A DNA stretch of 64,000 nt from Micromonospora musae (GTDB taxonomy: Bacteria; Actinomycetota; Actinomycetes; Mycobacteriales; Micromonosporaceae). The position numbers and the translations under genes were made by a program. The stretch spans positions 310,001 through 374,000 of the forward strand of contig NZ_RAZT01000006.1 of NCBI RefSeq assembly GCF_003626635.1, given 5' to 3'. This document shows positions 51,315 through 60,656 of this stretch, in pieces (positions within the stretch are counted from its first letter, which is position 1; each line of letters begins with the position of its first letter). The notes under the pieces were generated by a model. It made no database searches. It worked only from the letters and a program-made list of their open reading frames with translations, and had not been told where the DNA came from.

Positions 51315-51350
51315 CGGGCCCACCTCGGCAACCTGACCGAGGTAGGCCCG
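51315..51350 (-). terminator. terminator hairpin after the subtilase gene
   Basis: CGGGCCCACCTCGG pairs with CCGAGGTAGGCCCG (14-bp stem, one C/A mismatch, 8-nt loop) 10 bp past the subtilase stop on the minus strand. Confidence 0.6.
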
Positions 51351-51359
51351 CAGAGCGGA

Positions 51360-53450
51360 CTACTGGTGCACCGGCACCCGCGGGTTGCTGAAGGTCAGCG
51401 TGTTGGCCTTCTCGACATTGCCGTTGTTGTCGATCGCGCGGTACTCAATCGTCCGCTCGCCCGGTCCCTTGACCCGGAACGGCGCCTGGTACTGCTTCCA
51501 CGACCCGCCATCGAGCCGGTACTCGATGCGGGCGACACCGACGCCCCACCCGTCGTCGGCACGAAGCGTCGCCAGCGGGTTGGCCACCCAGGGCACATCG
51601 CTGTTGGCGTGATGGCTCAGGGCGATGGTCGACACCGGCGCATCCACCTCGATCATCTTCAGGGCCGCCTCCAGGTTGGGCAGCGGCCCGATCTGCTCAC
51701 CCGCCGTGGTCGCACCCTGCGGCGTTCCCGTGGCCCTCAGCACCTCGACGATCTCCTGGCCGCTCCACGGCTCCTGGCCGGTGGCCTTGAGATACGACTG
51801 GATGGCCACGACGGCGTTCGTCACAACCGGCCCGGCGCCCGACGTACCACCGAACGACTGCGTGTAGCGAACGTTGAGGTCTGCCGGGTTCGTGCCACCC
51901 TGCAGGTTCCCGTTGCCCCCCGTGGTGGTGATGTTGTGCCCCCAGCCCTGCAGGTCGAACCGGGTGCCGTAGTTGGAGAAGCTGAGCCGCTCGTGGTCGG
52001 TGCTGCTACCGGCGCCGACCATGATCGAGCCGGAGTGCTGCACGGCCGGGTCGAACCAGCGGATGCCGTCGCGGGTGTACATCGGGTCGTCGGAGTTGGT
52101 GTTGCCGTTACCGCCGGTCGAGACCACGGTGACGCCCAGCCCGGTCAGCAGCTTGATCGCGTCGAACACTGCCGGGATCCACTCCAGCGGCGCGTACCGG
52201 GTGCTGCCGAGCGGGCTGGAGGTCTGCTGCTCCAGCAGCACGACATCGCCGGGTCGCAGATTGCCGTTGGCGGCCAGGTAGGCCAGCGCCGGCCCGGGGC
52301 TCCAGGAGGTGCGACCGTTGGCCAGCCGCTGGTTCGGCGAAATACCGTAGAGCTGCGCGTCGGGAACCCCACCGGTGACCCCGTACTCGTTGTCACGGCC
52401 GCCCATGATGCCGAACACCGCCGTGCCGTGCTCGTCGGCAAAGCCCGTGTAGCGCGGGAAGGCCTCGCCGCCCAGGTCGCTTGACCAGTCCAGCTGCAGA
52501 TCCTCGTGGAACGGGTTCCAGTCGTACTCAAGGTCCGCCACCTTGATTCCCGCGCCGCGCAGCCGCGGGTCGTGCCGGCCGAAGTCGGCGTCGATTCCGG
52601 TCGGCGCCGGGCGGAGGTAGCCCTGCCGACCGGTGAAGTCCGGCGTGGTCGACGGCGGCGGCACCGGCTCCGGCACCGGATAGACGTGCACGACCTCGGG
52701 CAGCGCCGCGAGCTCGGCGCGGACAGCCTCGGCGTCGACCCCGGAGGGCATGGTGAGGCGGTACCAGGAGGACATGTCGGGCACAGCCTCGCCCGTGCGC
52801 TCCGCCGCCTCGTCGGCGAGCTCGGTCAGCTCGGCAGAGGAGACCGTCTGCACCATCGGTTCGAGGTCACGGACCCGGCCGTGCCGGTCGAGGACACTCT
52901 CGACCCGCTGCAGGCTCTGGCCGCGCTCGCTGCGTAGGTCGGCATTCGCACCACGAATCTTGAGGGATTCGGCGAACTTGATTTCGAGTGCGACCTCCGT
53001 GTCGGCGTGGTCGGTACCCGTGATCTCGCCGCCGTCGGACAGACGACCGGACAATGTCAATTCGGCACTGTCCGGACCGAGTCCGCCGTCGCTCGTGAGA
53101 TCCGCCTTGTCGAAGTGCAGCACGAGGTCATTTCGGCCATCGCCGTCGACATCCGTCTTCGTCGCGATCACGGAGCCGTCTGCCCATTTTGCGGGTGAGG
53201 CACCCCCGGCCTCGGGCGTGCCGAGCAGCACACTTCCGGGGTCCACGGCGGTTGCGTCGAATGCCGCGGCGCTCCGCAGAACCGCCGGCACCAACCCGGT
53301 CCCGGCCAAATTGATGTGGTCGGACAACCCCACCGAAAGGTCGACCTGCCTCTCCACCGACTCCTTCGCGTACGCGGATGACTCGACGACCATGACGCCG
53401 GGCACAATGAGTGCACCGAGCGCGATGGCGGTCGAAAAAGGCCTGGCCAT
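51360..53450 (-). CDS. secreted S8-family (subtilisin-like) serine peptidase
   Basis: A 696-residue secreted protease. It has an N-terminal signal (STAIALGALIVPGVMVVESSAYA) and a long pro-region with an EF-hand-like KTDVDGDGRNDL near residue 100. The catalytic Asp is in VADLEYDWN (about 304), His in DEHGTAVFG (about 340) and Ser in FGGTSGAGP (about 534), with VVSTGGNGNTN as the oxyanion-region strand. The C-terminal part (about 610-690, RIEYRLDGGSWKQYQAPFRV) is an OmpL47-type beta domain. DLEY replaces the common D-S/T-G after the Asp, so the active-site geometry may be unusual. It is a single gene with its own terminator. Confidence 0.9.
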   Translation of the reverse strand: MARPFSTAIALGALIVPGVMVVESSAYAKESVERQVDLSVGLSDHINLAGTGLVPAVLRSAAAFDATAVDPGSVLLGTPEAGGASPAKWADGSVIATKTDVDGDGRNDLVLHFDKADLTSDGGLGPDSAELTLSGRLSDGGEITGTDHADTEVALEIKFAESLKIRGANADLRSERGQSLQRVESVLDRHGRVRDLEPMVQTVSSAELTELADEAAERTGEAVPDMSSWYRLTMPSGVDAEAVRAELAALPEVVHVYPVPEPVPPPSTTPDFTGRQGYLRPAPTGIDADFGRHDPRLRGAGIKVADLEYDWNPFHEDLQLDWSSDLGGEAFPRYTGFADEHGTAVFGIMGGRDNEYGVTGGVPDAQLYGISPNQRLANGRTSWSPGPALAYLAANGNLRPGDVVLLEQQTSSPLGSTRYAPLEWIPAVFDAIKLLTGLGVTVVSTGGNGNTNSDDPMYTRDGIRWFDPAVQHSGSIMVGAGSSTDHERLSFSNYGTRFDLQGWGHNITTTGGNGNLQGGTNPADLNVRYTQSFGGTSGAGPVVTNAVVAIQSYLKATGQEPWSGQEIVEVLRATGTPQGATTAGEQIGPLPNLEAALKMIEVDAPVSTIALSHHANSDVPWVANPLATLRADDGWGVGVARIEYRLDGGSWKQYQAPFRVKGPGERTIEYRAIDNNGNVEKANTLTFSNPRVPVHQ

Positions 53451-53663
53451 AGCGGCTTCCTCCGATTCTGGACACAGTAGATCCGCGACAGGGCCGCCGT
53501 CCGGAGGACACCGCCACGAAAGGGACCTGGTCCAGAACCCTATGCATTCATAGACGGGGCCAACTATCTACAATCGTCGTAGTTTCTCGCCGCTGCATCG
53601 AACCACTGTCGCATCGTCGGCCGGCGCCCCTTTCCTCGCACGCGATCCCCTCATCACACGACG

Positions 53664-53699
53664 ATGGAAAAACGGTGGGCCGGCGATTGCCGGCCCACC
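53664..53699 (-). terminator. intrinsic terminator of the liv-prpR-gntR operon
   Basis: A perfect 11-bp stem (GGTGGGCCGGC / GCCGGCCCACC) with loop GATT. On the minus strand it is followed by a five-T stretch (plus-strand GGAAAAAC). It lies 155 bp downstream of the GntR stop and ends the leftward hydroxyproline-type operon. Confidence 0.8.
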
Positions 53700-53853
53700 A
53701 CGTGTTCCTATTGCCGCGACAATGTGCTACAGAGCCGCGCGGTCACTCCCTTGATACCGTGCACGATGTTCGGTGCCCCGAAGTCGTCCACCGCCGCGTT
53801 GTTGCCAGCGCAGCTCTTCGACTTCATCCGCCGCGGCCGCCCGGTGCTGGCGG

Positions 53854-54558
53854 TCAGGGTTCGTGGTGGCCGGCCCAGGAGCCCCGGACGTGGCCGATGT
53901 GGCGTCGCATCAGCGCCGCCGCCCCCGGCGCATCGCCGGCCACCACCAGATCGACGATCTGCTCGTGCTCGGCGGCCGAACGCCCCAGCTCGCCACGCTC
54001 GGCGAGCTCTTGCAGGCCGTACAGCCGGCTGCGGGCCCGTAGGTTCCCGACCACGTCGATGAGATGCCGGTTGCCGGCGAGGGCGAGCAGCGCGAGATGG
54101 AAACGCCTGTCGACCTCGACGTAGCCGATGAGGTCGCCGGTTTCGGCGAGGCGCTCCACCTCCTTCGTCAGGGGACGCAGCGCCTCGACCGCCGCCCGGG
54201 TGGGCTCGTTGATGGCCCGGGCGATCTCGGCCACGGTGGGCACCTCAATCAGCGCGCGCAGTGAGGTGATCTCGTCCAGGTCCCGGTCGGTCAGCTCCGT
54301 GACTCGGAAGCCTTTGTTTCGAACGATCGTGACCAGTTCCTCGTTGGCGAGGTCGAGCATCGCTTCGCGTACTGGCGTGGCGGAGACACCGAACTGCTCT
54401 ACGAGCATCGGCACGGAGTACAGCACGCCGACGCGCAGCTGCCCGGTGATGACCGCGCCGCGCAGGGCATGGGCGATCTCCTGGCGAAGGTTGGGTCGGC
54501 CTCCCAGCTGTGGCAAGGAGAGCGTGTCCGGGGCCAGGCGCCCGGTGGCGTCCGTCAC
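53854..54558 (-). CDS. GntR-family (FadR/FCD type) transcriptional regulator
   Basis: A 234-residue regulator. The winged helix has NLRQEIAHALRGAVITGQL, FGVSATPVREAMLDLANEEL and VRNKGFRVTEL. The all-helical FCD ligand domain has ITSLRALIEVPTVAEIARA, DRRFHLALLALAGN (metal-ligand D..H) and SAAEHEQIVDLVVAGDAPGA (H ligand). GTG 54558 was chosen because AAGGAG lies seven bases upstream. An ATG at 54582, which overlaps the racemase stop as ATGA, is the alternative. It is the last gene of the transport operon and probably senses a hydroxyproline or a breakdown product. Confidence 0.9.
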   Translation of the reverse strand: MTDATGRLAPDTLSLPQLGGRPNLRQEIAHALRGAVITGQLRVGVLYSVPMLVEQFGVSATPVREAMLDLANEELVTIVRNKGFRVTELTDRDLDEITSLRALIEVPTVAEIARAINEPTRAAVEALRPLTKEVERLAETGDLIGYVEVDRRFHLALLALAGNRHLIDVVGNLRARSRLYGLQELAERGELGRSAAEHEQIVDLVVAGDAPGAAALMRRHIGHVRGSWAGHHEP

Positions 54559-54578
54559 GGTCTCACTCCTTGTCCTCT

Positions 54579-55589
54579 TCATCGCAGCGTGAATCCCAGT
54601 CCGACGGGATCGTTGTCCTCAAGGACGAAATGGTGTTCGCCGGTGCGGTAGGCCATCCCTCGCACCTCTGAGACGTAGGCCGGGCGGCCCTCTGCTTCCA
54701 ACTCCCGCACGACGCGGCCCAGGAACCGTGTTCCGATCACCGAGTCGTGCGTCAGCACCTGGTCAGGGGCGAGTTGCCCGGATGATGCTAACAGCGCGAT
54801 CCGCGCGGAGGTGCCTGACCCGCACGGTGACCGGTCGACCTCCCCGTCGGCGAAGACGGTGATGTTGCGCTGGTGGGGGCCGCCGGACCGCCGGCCCAGA
54901 TCCTCGAACAGGATCGTGCCGTAGACACCGTCGAGCCGCGATTCGCTCGGGTGCCGGGCCCATTCGGTCCCGTTGAGTGCCCATTTGATTTCCCGGCCGA
55001 GTGCGAGCAGCTCACCGTAGTGCTCCGGGGTGACCGACAGCCCGAGGACCGAGGCGTCGACGGAGGCGTAGATCCCGCCGCCGTAGCTGACGTCCGCGCG
55101 CACCGGGCCCCGGCTGGTGTTCACGGTGATGTCCCGGCCCAGTACGTACGCGGGCACGTTGCGGAAGCTGACGTCGCGGACCTCGCCGGCGACGCAGGTG
55201 ACTGTGGCGGTGACGCGACCTGACGGTACGTCGATCACCACGTCGGTCTCCCCGTCCGGGTCGGCGTTCACGAGTCCGCTGCGGACGGCCCACACACCCA
55301 GCGCGATGGTGCCGTGTCCACACGCCGTCGAGTAGCCGTCCTTGTGCCAGAACAGCACCCCGAAGTGGGCGCCCTCGTCGTCCGGCGGCACGAGGAAGCA
55401 GCCGTACATGTCGGCGTGGCCACGAGGTTCGTTGACCAGGAGCCGGCGTACGGCGTCGATCTGTTCGTCGCGCTGAGCGTGCCCGCGCCGTTGCAGGACG
55501 GTGGCGCCGGGGATCTCCGGGACGCCGTCGGTGACGATGCGGAAGGGCTCTCCCGCCGTGTGGTAGTCGGTGGCGCGAATGTCCGGCAT
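54579..55589 (-). CDS. proline racemase-family enzyme, probable hydroxyproline 2-epimerase
   Basis: A 336-residue member of the proline racemase family. The first catalytic Cys is Cys90 (STACGHGT) and the second Cys256 (DRSPCGSGT). The Cys/Cys pair indicates racemase or epimerase chemistry. Trans-3-hydroxyproline dehydratases carry Thr in the second position. Other landmarks are DYHTAGEPFRIV at the N-terminus and GMAYRTGEHHFVLEDNDP at the C-terminus. It lies four bases after the LivF-type gene. With aconitase X and a pyrroline-carboxylate-reductase-type gene on the divergent transcript, it likely epimerises 4- or 3-hydroxyproline at C2. Confidence 0.9.
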   Translation of the reverse strand: MPDIRATDYHTAGEPFRIVTDGVPEIPGATVLQRRGHAQRDEQIDAVRRLLVNEPRGHADMYGCFLVPPDDEGAHFGVLFWHKDGYSTACGHGTIALGVWAVRSGLVNADPDGETDVVIDVPSGRVTATVTCVAGEVRDVSFRNVPAYVLGRDITVNTSRGPVRADVSYGGGIYASVDASVLGLSVTPEHYGELLALGREIKWALNGTEWARHPSESRLDGVYGTILFEDLGRRSGGPHQRNITVFADGEVDRSPCGSGTSARIALLASSGQLAPDQVLTHDSVIGTRFLGRVVRELEAEGRPAYVSEVRGMAYRTGEHHFVLEDNDPVGLGFTLR

Positions 55590-55593
55590 CGCC

Positions 55594-56322
55594 TCAGGCC
55601 CCCAGGTACGCCTCGACCACGCGGGAGTCGCGCCTGAGCTCGCGGGCCGCTCCCTGCAGGGTGATCACACCATTCTCCACGACGTACGCGCGGTGCGCGA
55701 TCTTGAGCGCGGCGCGGGCGTTCTGCTCGACGAGCAGCACCGAGGTGCCGTCGGCGTTGATCTGGCGGATCAGCTTCATGATCTGTGTCACCACGAGTGG
55801 TGCGAGCCCCATCGAGGGTTCGTCCAGCATCAGCAGTTTGGGCTTCGCGACCAGCGCGCGACCGACGGCGAGCATCTGCTGCTCGCCGCCGGAGAGGTTC
55901 CCGCCCTGCTGGTTGCGCCGCTCGGCGAGCCGCGGCAGCAGGGCGTAGACCTCGTCGATCCGGCGGCCGACCACGGCCTTGTCGCTCACCAGGTAGCCGC
56001 CGAGTTGCAGGTTCTCGTGGACGGTCAGCCGGGAGAAGATGCGGCGTCCCTCCGGCACGTGCACGACCCCGGCGCCGACGATCTCCCACGGCTTGGCCTT
56101 GGTGATGTCCCGGCCGAACGCGCGCACGGTGCCGCCGGTGGACCGCACCACCCCGGAGACGGTGGCGAGCGTACTGGTCTTGCCCGCGCCGTTGTTGCCG
56201 AGCAGCGTGATGATCTCGCCCTCACCGACGGTCAGGCTCAACCCCCGCAGGGCGTGGACGCGGCCATAGTGAACGTCGAGGCCATCGATCTCGAGCGCCC
56301 AGCGGCCGGCGGCGTCACTCAT
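55594..56322 (-). CDS. livF: LivF-type ABC ATPase (branched-chain amino acid/HAAT family)
   Basis: A 242-residue ATPase. Walker A is GNNGAGKTS, the LivF-typical segment VVHVPEGRRIFSRLTVHENL, signature LSGGEQQMLAVGRAL and Walker B KLLMLDEPSMGLAP. The end is VVEAYLG, also LivF-typical. Its ATG overlaps the LivG gene end by eight bases. It energises the import system with LivG. The substrate is inferred as hydroxyproline or a proline derivative from the catabolic genes around it. Confidence 0.92.
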   Translation of the reverse strand: MSDAAGRWALEIDGLDVHYGRVHALRGLSLTVGEGEIITLLGNNGAGKTSTLATVSGVVRSTGGTVRAFGRDITKAKPWEIVGAGVVHVPEGRRIFSRLTVHENLQLGGYLVSDKAVVGRRIDEVYALLPRLAERRNQQGGNLSGGEQQMLAVGRALVAKPKLLMLDEPSMGLAPLVVTQIMKLIRQINADGTSVLLVEQNARAALKIAHRAYVVENGVITLQGAARELRRDSRVVEAYLGA

Positions 56323-57136
56323 GGCTCATCATCTCCTCATCCATGTCCTCCTCGTCGTCATCGTCCTTGCCGAGGTACGCCTCGATCACGGCCGGGTCGC
56401 GGCGTACCTCTTCGGGAGTGCCGTCGGCGATCTCCCGGCCGAAGTTCAGCACGACGACCCGGCGCGAGACCTGCATGACGAGATCCATGTCGTGCTCGAT
56501 GAGCACGATGGCGATGCCGAGCGCGCTGATGCGCTGCAGCAGATCGAGCAGCTCCCCCTTCTCGCCGTAGTTGAGGCCGGCGGCGGGCTCGTCCAGCAGG
56601 AGCACCTTGGGCCCGCAGGCGAGGGCGCGGGCGATCTCGACACGCCGCTGCTCGCCGTACGGAAGGTTCCGCGCAAGGCCAGCGCGGTCGCCGCGCAGGC
56701 CCACAAAGTCGAGCCACCGGTTGGCCTCGTCGGTGGCCTCCCGCTCCGTTCGCCTGAACCGGGGCGTGTGCAGCAGCGCGTCGAGGGCGTTCTGCCGCAG
56801 CCGCAGGTGCATCCCGGCGCGGACGTTGTCGAGCACCGTCAGCTCACCGAAGAGGCGCAGGTTCTGGAAGGTGCGCGACATCCCCCGGGCCGCGATCGCG
56901 GACGGCCGCAGGCCGGTGATGTCCTTGCCGTGCAGGGTGATCGAGCCGCCGGTGGGCTTGTAGAAGCCCGTGACGCAGTTGAACGCGCTGGTCTTGCCGG
57001 CACCGTTGGGACCGACGAGCGAGAGGACGTCGCCCTGGTAGACCTGGAAGGTCAGCCCGTCGACGGCCTTCACACCGCCGAAGTCCAGGTGCAGGTCCTG
57101 CACCCGCAGCAGCGGTACGGAATCCGGCGTGCTCAC
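56315..57136 (-). CDS. livG: LivG-type ABC ATPase
   Basis: A 273-residue ATPase. Walker A is GPNGAGKTS. ITGLRPSAIAARGMSRTFQN is the LivG-typical Q-loop region. The signature is YGEQRRVEIARAL, Walker B VLLLDEPAAGLNYGEK and the switch His in IEHDMDLVM. The C-terminus is extended by an acidic tail (KDDDDEEDMDEEMM), unusual for LivG. GTG 57136 follows AAGGAGG and overlaps the LivM stop (GTGA). Confidence 0.92.
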   Translation of the reverse strand: MSTPDSVPLLRVQDLHLDFGGVKAVDGLTFQVYQGDVLSLVGPNGAGKTSAFNCVTGFYKPTGGSITLHGKDITGLRPSAIAARGMSRTFQNLRLFGELTVLDNVRAGMHLRLRQNALDALLHTPRFRRTEREATDEANRWLDFVGLRGDRAGLARNLPYGEQRRVEIARALACGPKVLLLDEPAAGLNYGEKGELLDLLQRISALGIAIVLIEHDMDLVMQVSRRVVVLNFGREIADGTPEEVRRDPAVIEAYLGKDDDDEEDMDEEMMSHE

Positions 57137-58170
57137 GGCACCACCTCCTTGCCCTTGCGCGCGGCATGCTCCTCGGCCCTGCGCTTGTCGCGCCGGGACT
57201 GCCGTTCCACGGCCCGCGCCGGCCACAGCCCCTGCCGACGGAAGATCATCACGATGATGAGCAGGATCCCGAACACGAAGTACCGGTAGTCCGCGGCCTC
57301 CCGGAGAAGCTCGGGCAGCACGCTGATGAAGATGGCGCCGAGCACGACGCCGGGCGTCGAGCCCATGCCACCGAGCACGACGGCCATCAGAATGAGCGCC
57401 GACCACAGGAATGTGAAGCTCGGTGGGGAGATGGCGGAGAGCTGGGCGCCGAAGAGGATGCCGGCGAGGCCACCCCAGATGGCGCCGCCGATGTAGGCGG
57501 CGAGCTTCACCCGGTACGTGTTGATGCCCATCGCCTCAGCGGCGTCCTCGTCCTCGCGGATGAACCGCCAGGCGCGGCCGAGCCGGCTGCGGCCGAGCCG
57601 CGCCGCGCCGAGGACGGCCAGGGCGACGACGACCACACAGGTGTAGTAGAGGCCGACCGGGCCGCTCAGATCGACCCCGAGCAGCATGATGCCGGGGATC
57701 CCGTAGATGCCGGACGGCCCTCCGGTGATGGTGAGGTTGTTCGCCGTGATCCGGATGATCTCCCCGAAGCCGAGCGTCACGATCGCCAGATAGTCGCTGC
57801 GCAGCCGCAGGGTGGGTCCACCGATCACGATGCCCGCGACCACCGCCGCGACGATGACGACGGGCACCGTGGCCAGCAGCGGCCAGCCGTACCTGGTGGC
57901 GAGGATGCCGCTGACGTAGGCGCCGATGGCGAAGAAAGCGGCGTACCCGAGATCGAGCAGGCCGCAGTAGCCGACGACGATGTTGAGGCCGACCGCGAGC
58001 ATCACGAAGAGCAGCGCGGAGGTCATCACCGACAGGGCGTAGTTGGTGGCGGTGATGAACGGCGCCAGCAACGCGACGGCCAGTCCGACCAGGCCGAGGT
58101 GGCGGTTCTGCTGGAGGCGGTCGAAGAGCGCACGGGCGCGGGCCGGTGACGTGGCGAGGTTGGTGGTCAT
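57133..58170 (-). CDS. livM: LivM-type permease
   Basis: A 345-residue membrane protein with about ten spans. Family motifs are GLNIVVGYCGLLDLGYAAFFAIGA (as MLAVGLNIVVGYCG), RSDYLAIVTLGFGEIIRI and GGMGSTPGVVLGAIF. A basic C-terminal tail (about 315-345) precedes the stop. ATG 58170 overlaps the LivH stop by one base (TGATG). It is the channel half with LivH. Confidence 0.92.
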   Translation of the reverse strand: MTTNLATSPARARALFDRLQQNRHLGLVGLAVALLAPFITATNYALSVMTSALLFVMLAVGLNIVVGYCGLLDLGYAAFFAIGAYVSGILATRYGWPLLATVPVVIVAAVVAGIVIGGPTLRLRSDYLAIVTLGFGEIIRITANNLTITGGPSGIYGIPGIMLLGVDLSGPVGLYYTCVVVVALAVLGAARLGRSRLGRAWRFIREDEDAAEAMGINTYRVKLAAYIGGAIWGGLAGILFGAQLSAISPPSFTFLWSALILMAVVLGGMGSTPGVVLGAIFISVLPELLREAADYRYFVFGILLIIVMIFRRQGLWPARAVERQSRRDKRRAEEHAARKGKEVVP

Positions 58171-59063
58171 CAGACACGCTCCGTAACGCGCTCGCCGAGG
58201 ATGCCGGTCGGGCGGAGCGTCAGGAAGATGATGAGGAAGGTGAAGGCGAATACATCGCGCCACTGCCCGCCGATCCAGTGGGTGCCGATCGACTCGAGCA
58301 GGCCGAGCGTCAGGCCGCCGAGCATCGCGCCCTTGACGTTGCCGATGCCGCCGATGACGGCCGCGGTGAACGCCTTGAGCCCGATGACGAACCCCATCAG
58401 GAAGTCGATCTTCCCGTAGTAGCCGCCGGCCATGACGCCGGCGGCGCCGGCGAGGGCGGAGCCGATGAAGAAGGTACGCGCGATGACGGCGTCGACGTTG
58501 ATGCCCATGTACAGGGCCGCCGTCGGGTCCTGGGAGATGGCACGCATGGCCCGCCCGGTCTCGGTCCCCATGACGAGCCACTGAAGGCCGGCCATCAGCA
58601 GGACCGCGATCACGATGAGACTGGCCTGCTGGATGGTGATGCGGGCGCCGAGCAGATTGACCGGGTCACCCGCCAGCCGAACCGGGTAGACCTCCGGGTT
58701 GGGCCCGGCCACCAGCCGCATCCCGTACTCGAGCGCGAACGAGGCGCCCACCGCGGTGATCAGCACGGAGAGCCGGGGCGCGCCACGCAGGGGACGGTAG
58801 GCGACCCGCTCGAGCAGCAGGCCGGCCGTTCCGGTCACCAGCATCGCGATGAGCATGACGATGAGCAGCGCCACGAAGCCGAGGCCGGTCGCCAGCCCGC
58901 CGGCGACGCTCAGGACACCGAAACCGACGAACGCACCGAGCATGTACAGGTCGCCGTGGGCGAAGTTGAGGAGCCTGATGATGCCGTACACCATCGTGTA
59001 GCCCAGGGCGACCAAGGCGTAGAACGATCCGACGAAGAGACCGTTCCAGAGGAGTTGGGTCAT
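58170..59063 (-). CDS. livH: LivH-type permease
   Basis: A 297-residue permease. It has the opening GLFVGSFYALVALGYTMVYG, LLNFAHGDLYMLGAFVGF, RAISQDPTAALYMGIN and GGIGNVKGAMLGGLTLGLLE, all strongly LivH-typical. It lies 69 bp downstream of the binding-protein gene and is coupled to LivM. Confidence 0.93.
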   Translation of the reverse strand: MTQLLWNGLFVGSFYALVALGYTMVYGIIRLLNFAHGDLYMLGAFVGFGVLSVAGGLATGLGFVALLIVMLIAMLVTGTAGLLLERVAYRPLRGAPRLSVLITAVGASFALEYGMRLVAGPNPEVYPVRLAGDPVNLLGARITIQQASLIVIAVLLMAGLQWLVMGTETGRAMRAISQDPTAALYMGINVDAVIARTFFIGSALAGAAGVMAGGYYGKIDFLMGFVIGLKAFTAAVIGGIGNVKGAMLGGLTLGLLESIGTHWIGGQWRDVFAFTFLIIFLTLRPTGILGERVTERV

Positions 59064-59132
59064 GGGAGTCCTTCGGAGCGGGGAACGCCCCGGCGGCGCG
59101 CTCCTGGGAGGACGCCGCCGGGAGCAGGCGAC

Positions 59133-60305
59133 CTACTGCAGGGTGTCCTCGAGGACGATCTTGCCGTTCTCCACCACGAGGATCTGGAAGCCACCGCTGG
59201 AGAGCGTGTGCTCGGGCGTGAACTTCAGCGGCCCGGAGAACAGCTGGAAACCGTCGATCCCCTCGAGCGCCTTGATGACGGCGTCACCGTCGGTCGAGCC
59301 GGCCTTCGTGACCGCCTCGGCGGCCACCCGGACCGCGTCGTAGGCCTGAGTGGAGTACGGACCGGGCGCGGCGCCGAACTTGCTCGTGTAGTCCGCGATC
59401 CACTTCTCCGCGCCCTGGATGGTCTCCGGGGTCTGGGTCATGGTGGCGAAGACGCCCGCGGCGGCCTCGGGGCCGGCGATGTCCACCAGCTTCTGGTCGA
59501 CCGACCCGTCGGCCACCATGATCTTGCCGGTGTAGCCCGCCTGCCGCAGCTGACGGATGATGAGGCCACCCTCCTGGTAGTAGCCGGTCCAGTAGATGAA
59601 GTCCGGCTGGCCCTTCAGGATGGCGTTGACGTTGGCGCTGTAGTCGCTCTCACCCGCGGTGACCGACTCGCGTCCGGCGAGCGCCGGTGAGCCGGTGAGC
59701 AGCTTGGCGGTGGTGTCGGCGATGTCCTTGGAGTAGCTGGTGTTGTCGTCCATGAGGGCGACCTTGGTGGCGCCCACCTTCTTCATGAACTTCAGCGCCG
59801 AATCGGACTGCTGAACACCGGTGCCGTTGATCAGGAAGACGTTCTTCTTCTTCTGCGCTACCAGCTCGTTGGAGTTGGCGGCCGGGATGAGCATCGGCAC
59901 GCCGGCCTTCTCGAAGATCGGCAGCGTCGGAAGCGTCGCACCCGAGCAGTAGCCACCGACCGAGACCTTCACGCCCGCGGTGACCAGCTTGTTGGCGCCC
60001 GCCGTGGCGCTCTTGGCGTCGCACGCCTCGTCCTCGACCTTGAGCTCAAGCTTGCGCCCGTTGACGCCGCCCTTGGCGTTGAGCTCGTCGACGGCGAGCT
60101 GCGCGCCGTTCTTCATGTACGGGCCGATGGCCGAGCTGCTGCCGGAGAGCGGAGTCAGCATGCCGAGGACGATCGGCCCATCGTCCGACTTCTCGCCCCC
60201 GCCCGAGGCGAGGCCGTTACCGCAGGCGGAGAGCAGCATGGCCGCCACCGCCGCAGTGCCCACGAGGGCGACTCGCGACAGCCGGCGGGTGAGGTATGAC
60301 GTCAT
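59133..60305 (-). CDS. livK: LivK-type substrate-binding lipoprotein
   Basis: A 390-residue type I periplasmic-binding lipoprotein. The lipobox is MLLSAC with Cys28. IVLGMLTPLSGSSSAIGPYM is the family opening, followed by GAQLAVDELNAKGGVNGRKL, VSVGGYCSGATLPTLPIFEKAGV and AYDAVRVAAEAVTKAGS. First gene of the leftward operon; its start lies about 205 bp from the divergent acnX transcript. The expected ligand is an amino acid, here probably hydroxyproline from context. Confidence 0.92.
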   Translation of the reverse strand: MTSYLTRRLSRVALVGTAAVAAMLLSACGNGLASGGGEKSDDGPIVLGMLTPLSGSSSAIGPYMKNGAQLAVDELNAKGGVNGRKLELKVEDEACDAKSATAGANKLVTAGVKVSVGGYCSGATLPTLPIFEKAGVPMLIPAANSNELVAQKKKNVFLINGTGVQQSDSALKFMKKVGATKVALMDDNTSYSKDIADTTAKLLTGSPALAGRESVTAGESDYSANVNAILKGQPDFIYWTGYYQEGGLIIRQLRQAGYTGKIMVADGSVDQKLVDIAGPEAAAGVFATMTQTPETIQGAEKWIADYTSKFGAAPGPYSTQAYDAVRVAAEAVTKAGSTDGDAVIKALEGIDGFQLFSGPLKFTPEHTLSSGGFQILVVENGKIVLEDTLQ

Positions 60306-60509
60306 TGTCCAAACTCACTTCCCTCAAGGGCCGACACATTGGACGGCCAGGTAGCGACTGGTAGCACTGCTGTGTGACGTAGCACCGCACTATGGCACAG
60401 GACACAAAGTTGCTCCAGAGGTGCACGTGGGGGTGTTACCGACGCGTGATTTCAACCCAACGGGCTGCTGTGTAATGTTTTACCGGCCGTCCTGAAAGGA
60501 CTCGCCGAC

Positions 60510-60656
60510 GTGACTGCCTCCCCCACTCCCCGCGCCCGCCCCCGGCACGGCGCGCTCGTCGCGGCCGCCCTGCCCTACCGGGGCGACCTGTCCGAGGACG
60601 TCGACGCGTACGCCTACCTGCACACGGCGACCCCGGCCCCCCGCGAAGGAGCCTGA
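60510..60656 (+). CDS. truncated dihydrodipicolinate-synthase-like N-terminal relic, coupled to acnX
   Basis: A 48-residue frame starts at GTG 60510, nine bases after AAAGGA. It reads RHGALVAAALPYRGDLSEDV, then DAYAYLHTA. This resembles the N-terminal strand and first loop of DHDPS/N-acetylneuraminate-lyase-family proteins (G---A--LPFR-DLSVD-D-YA-H). The family includes the deaminase of the 4-hydroxyproline pathway. After about 35 residues the similarity stops and the frame ends at a TGA that overlaps the acnX ATG (TGATG). It is probably a deletion remnant that still couples translation to acnX. Confidence 0.55.
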   Translation: MTASPTPRARPRHGALVAAALPYRGDLSEDVDAYAYLHTATPAPREGA

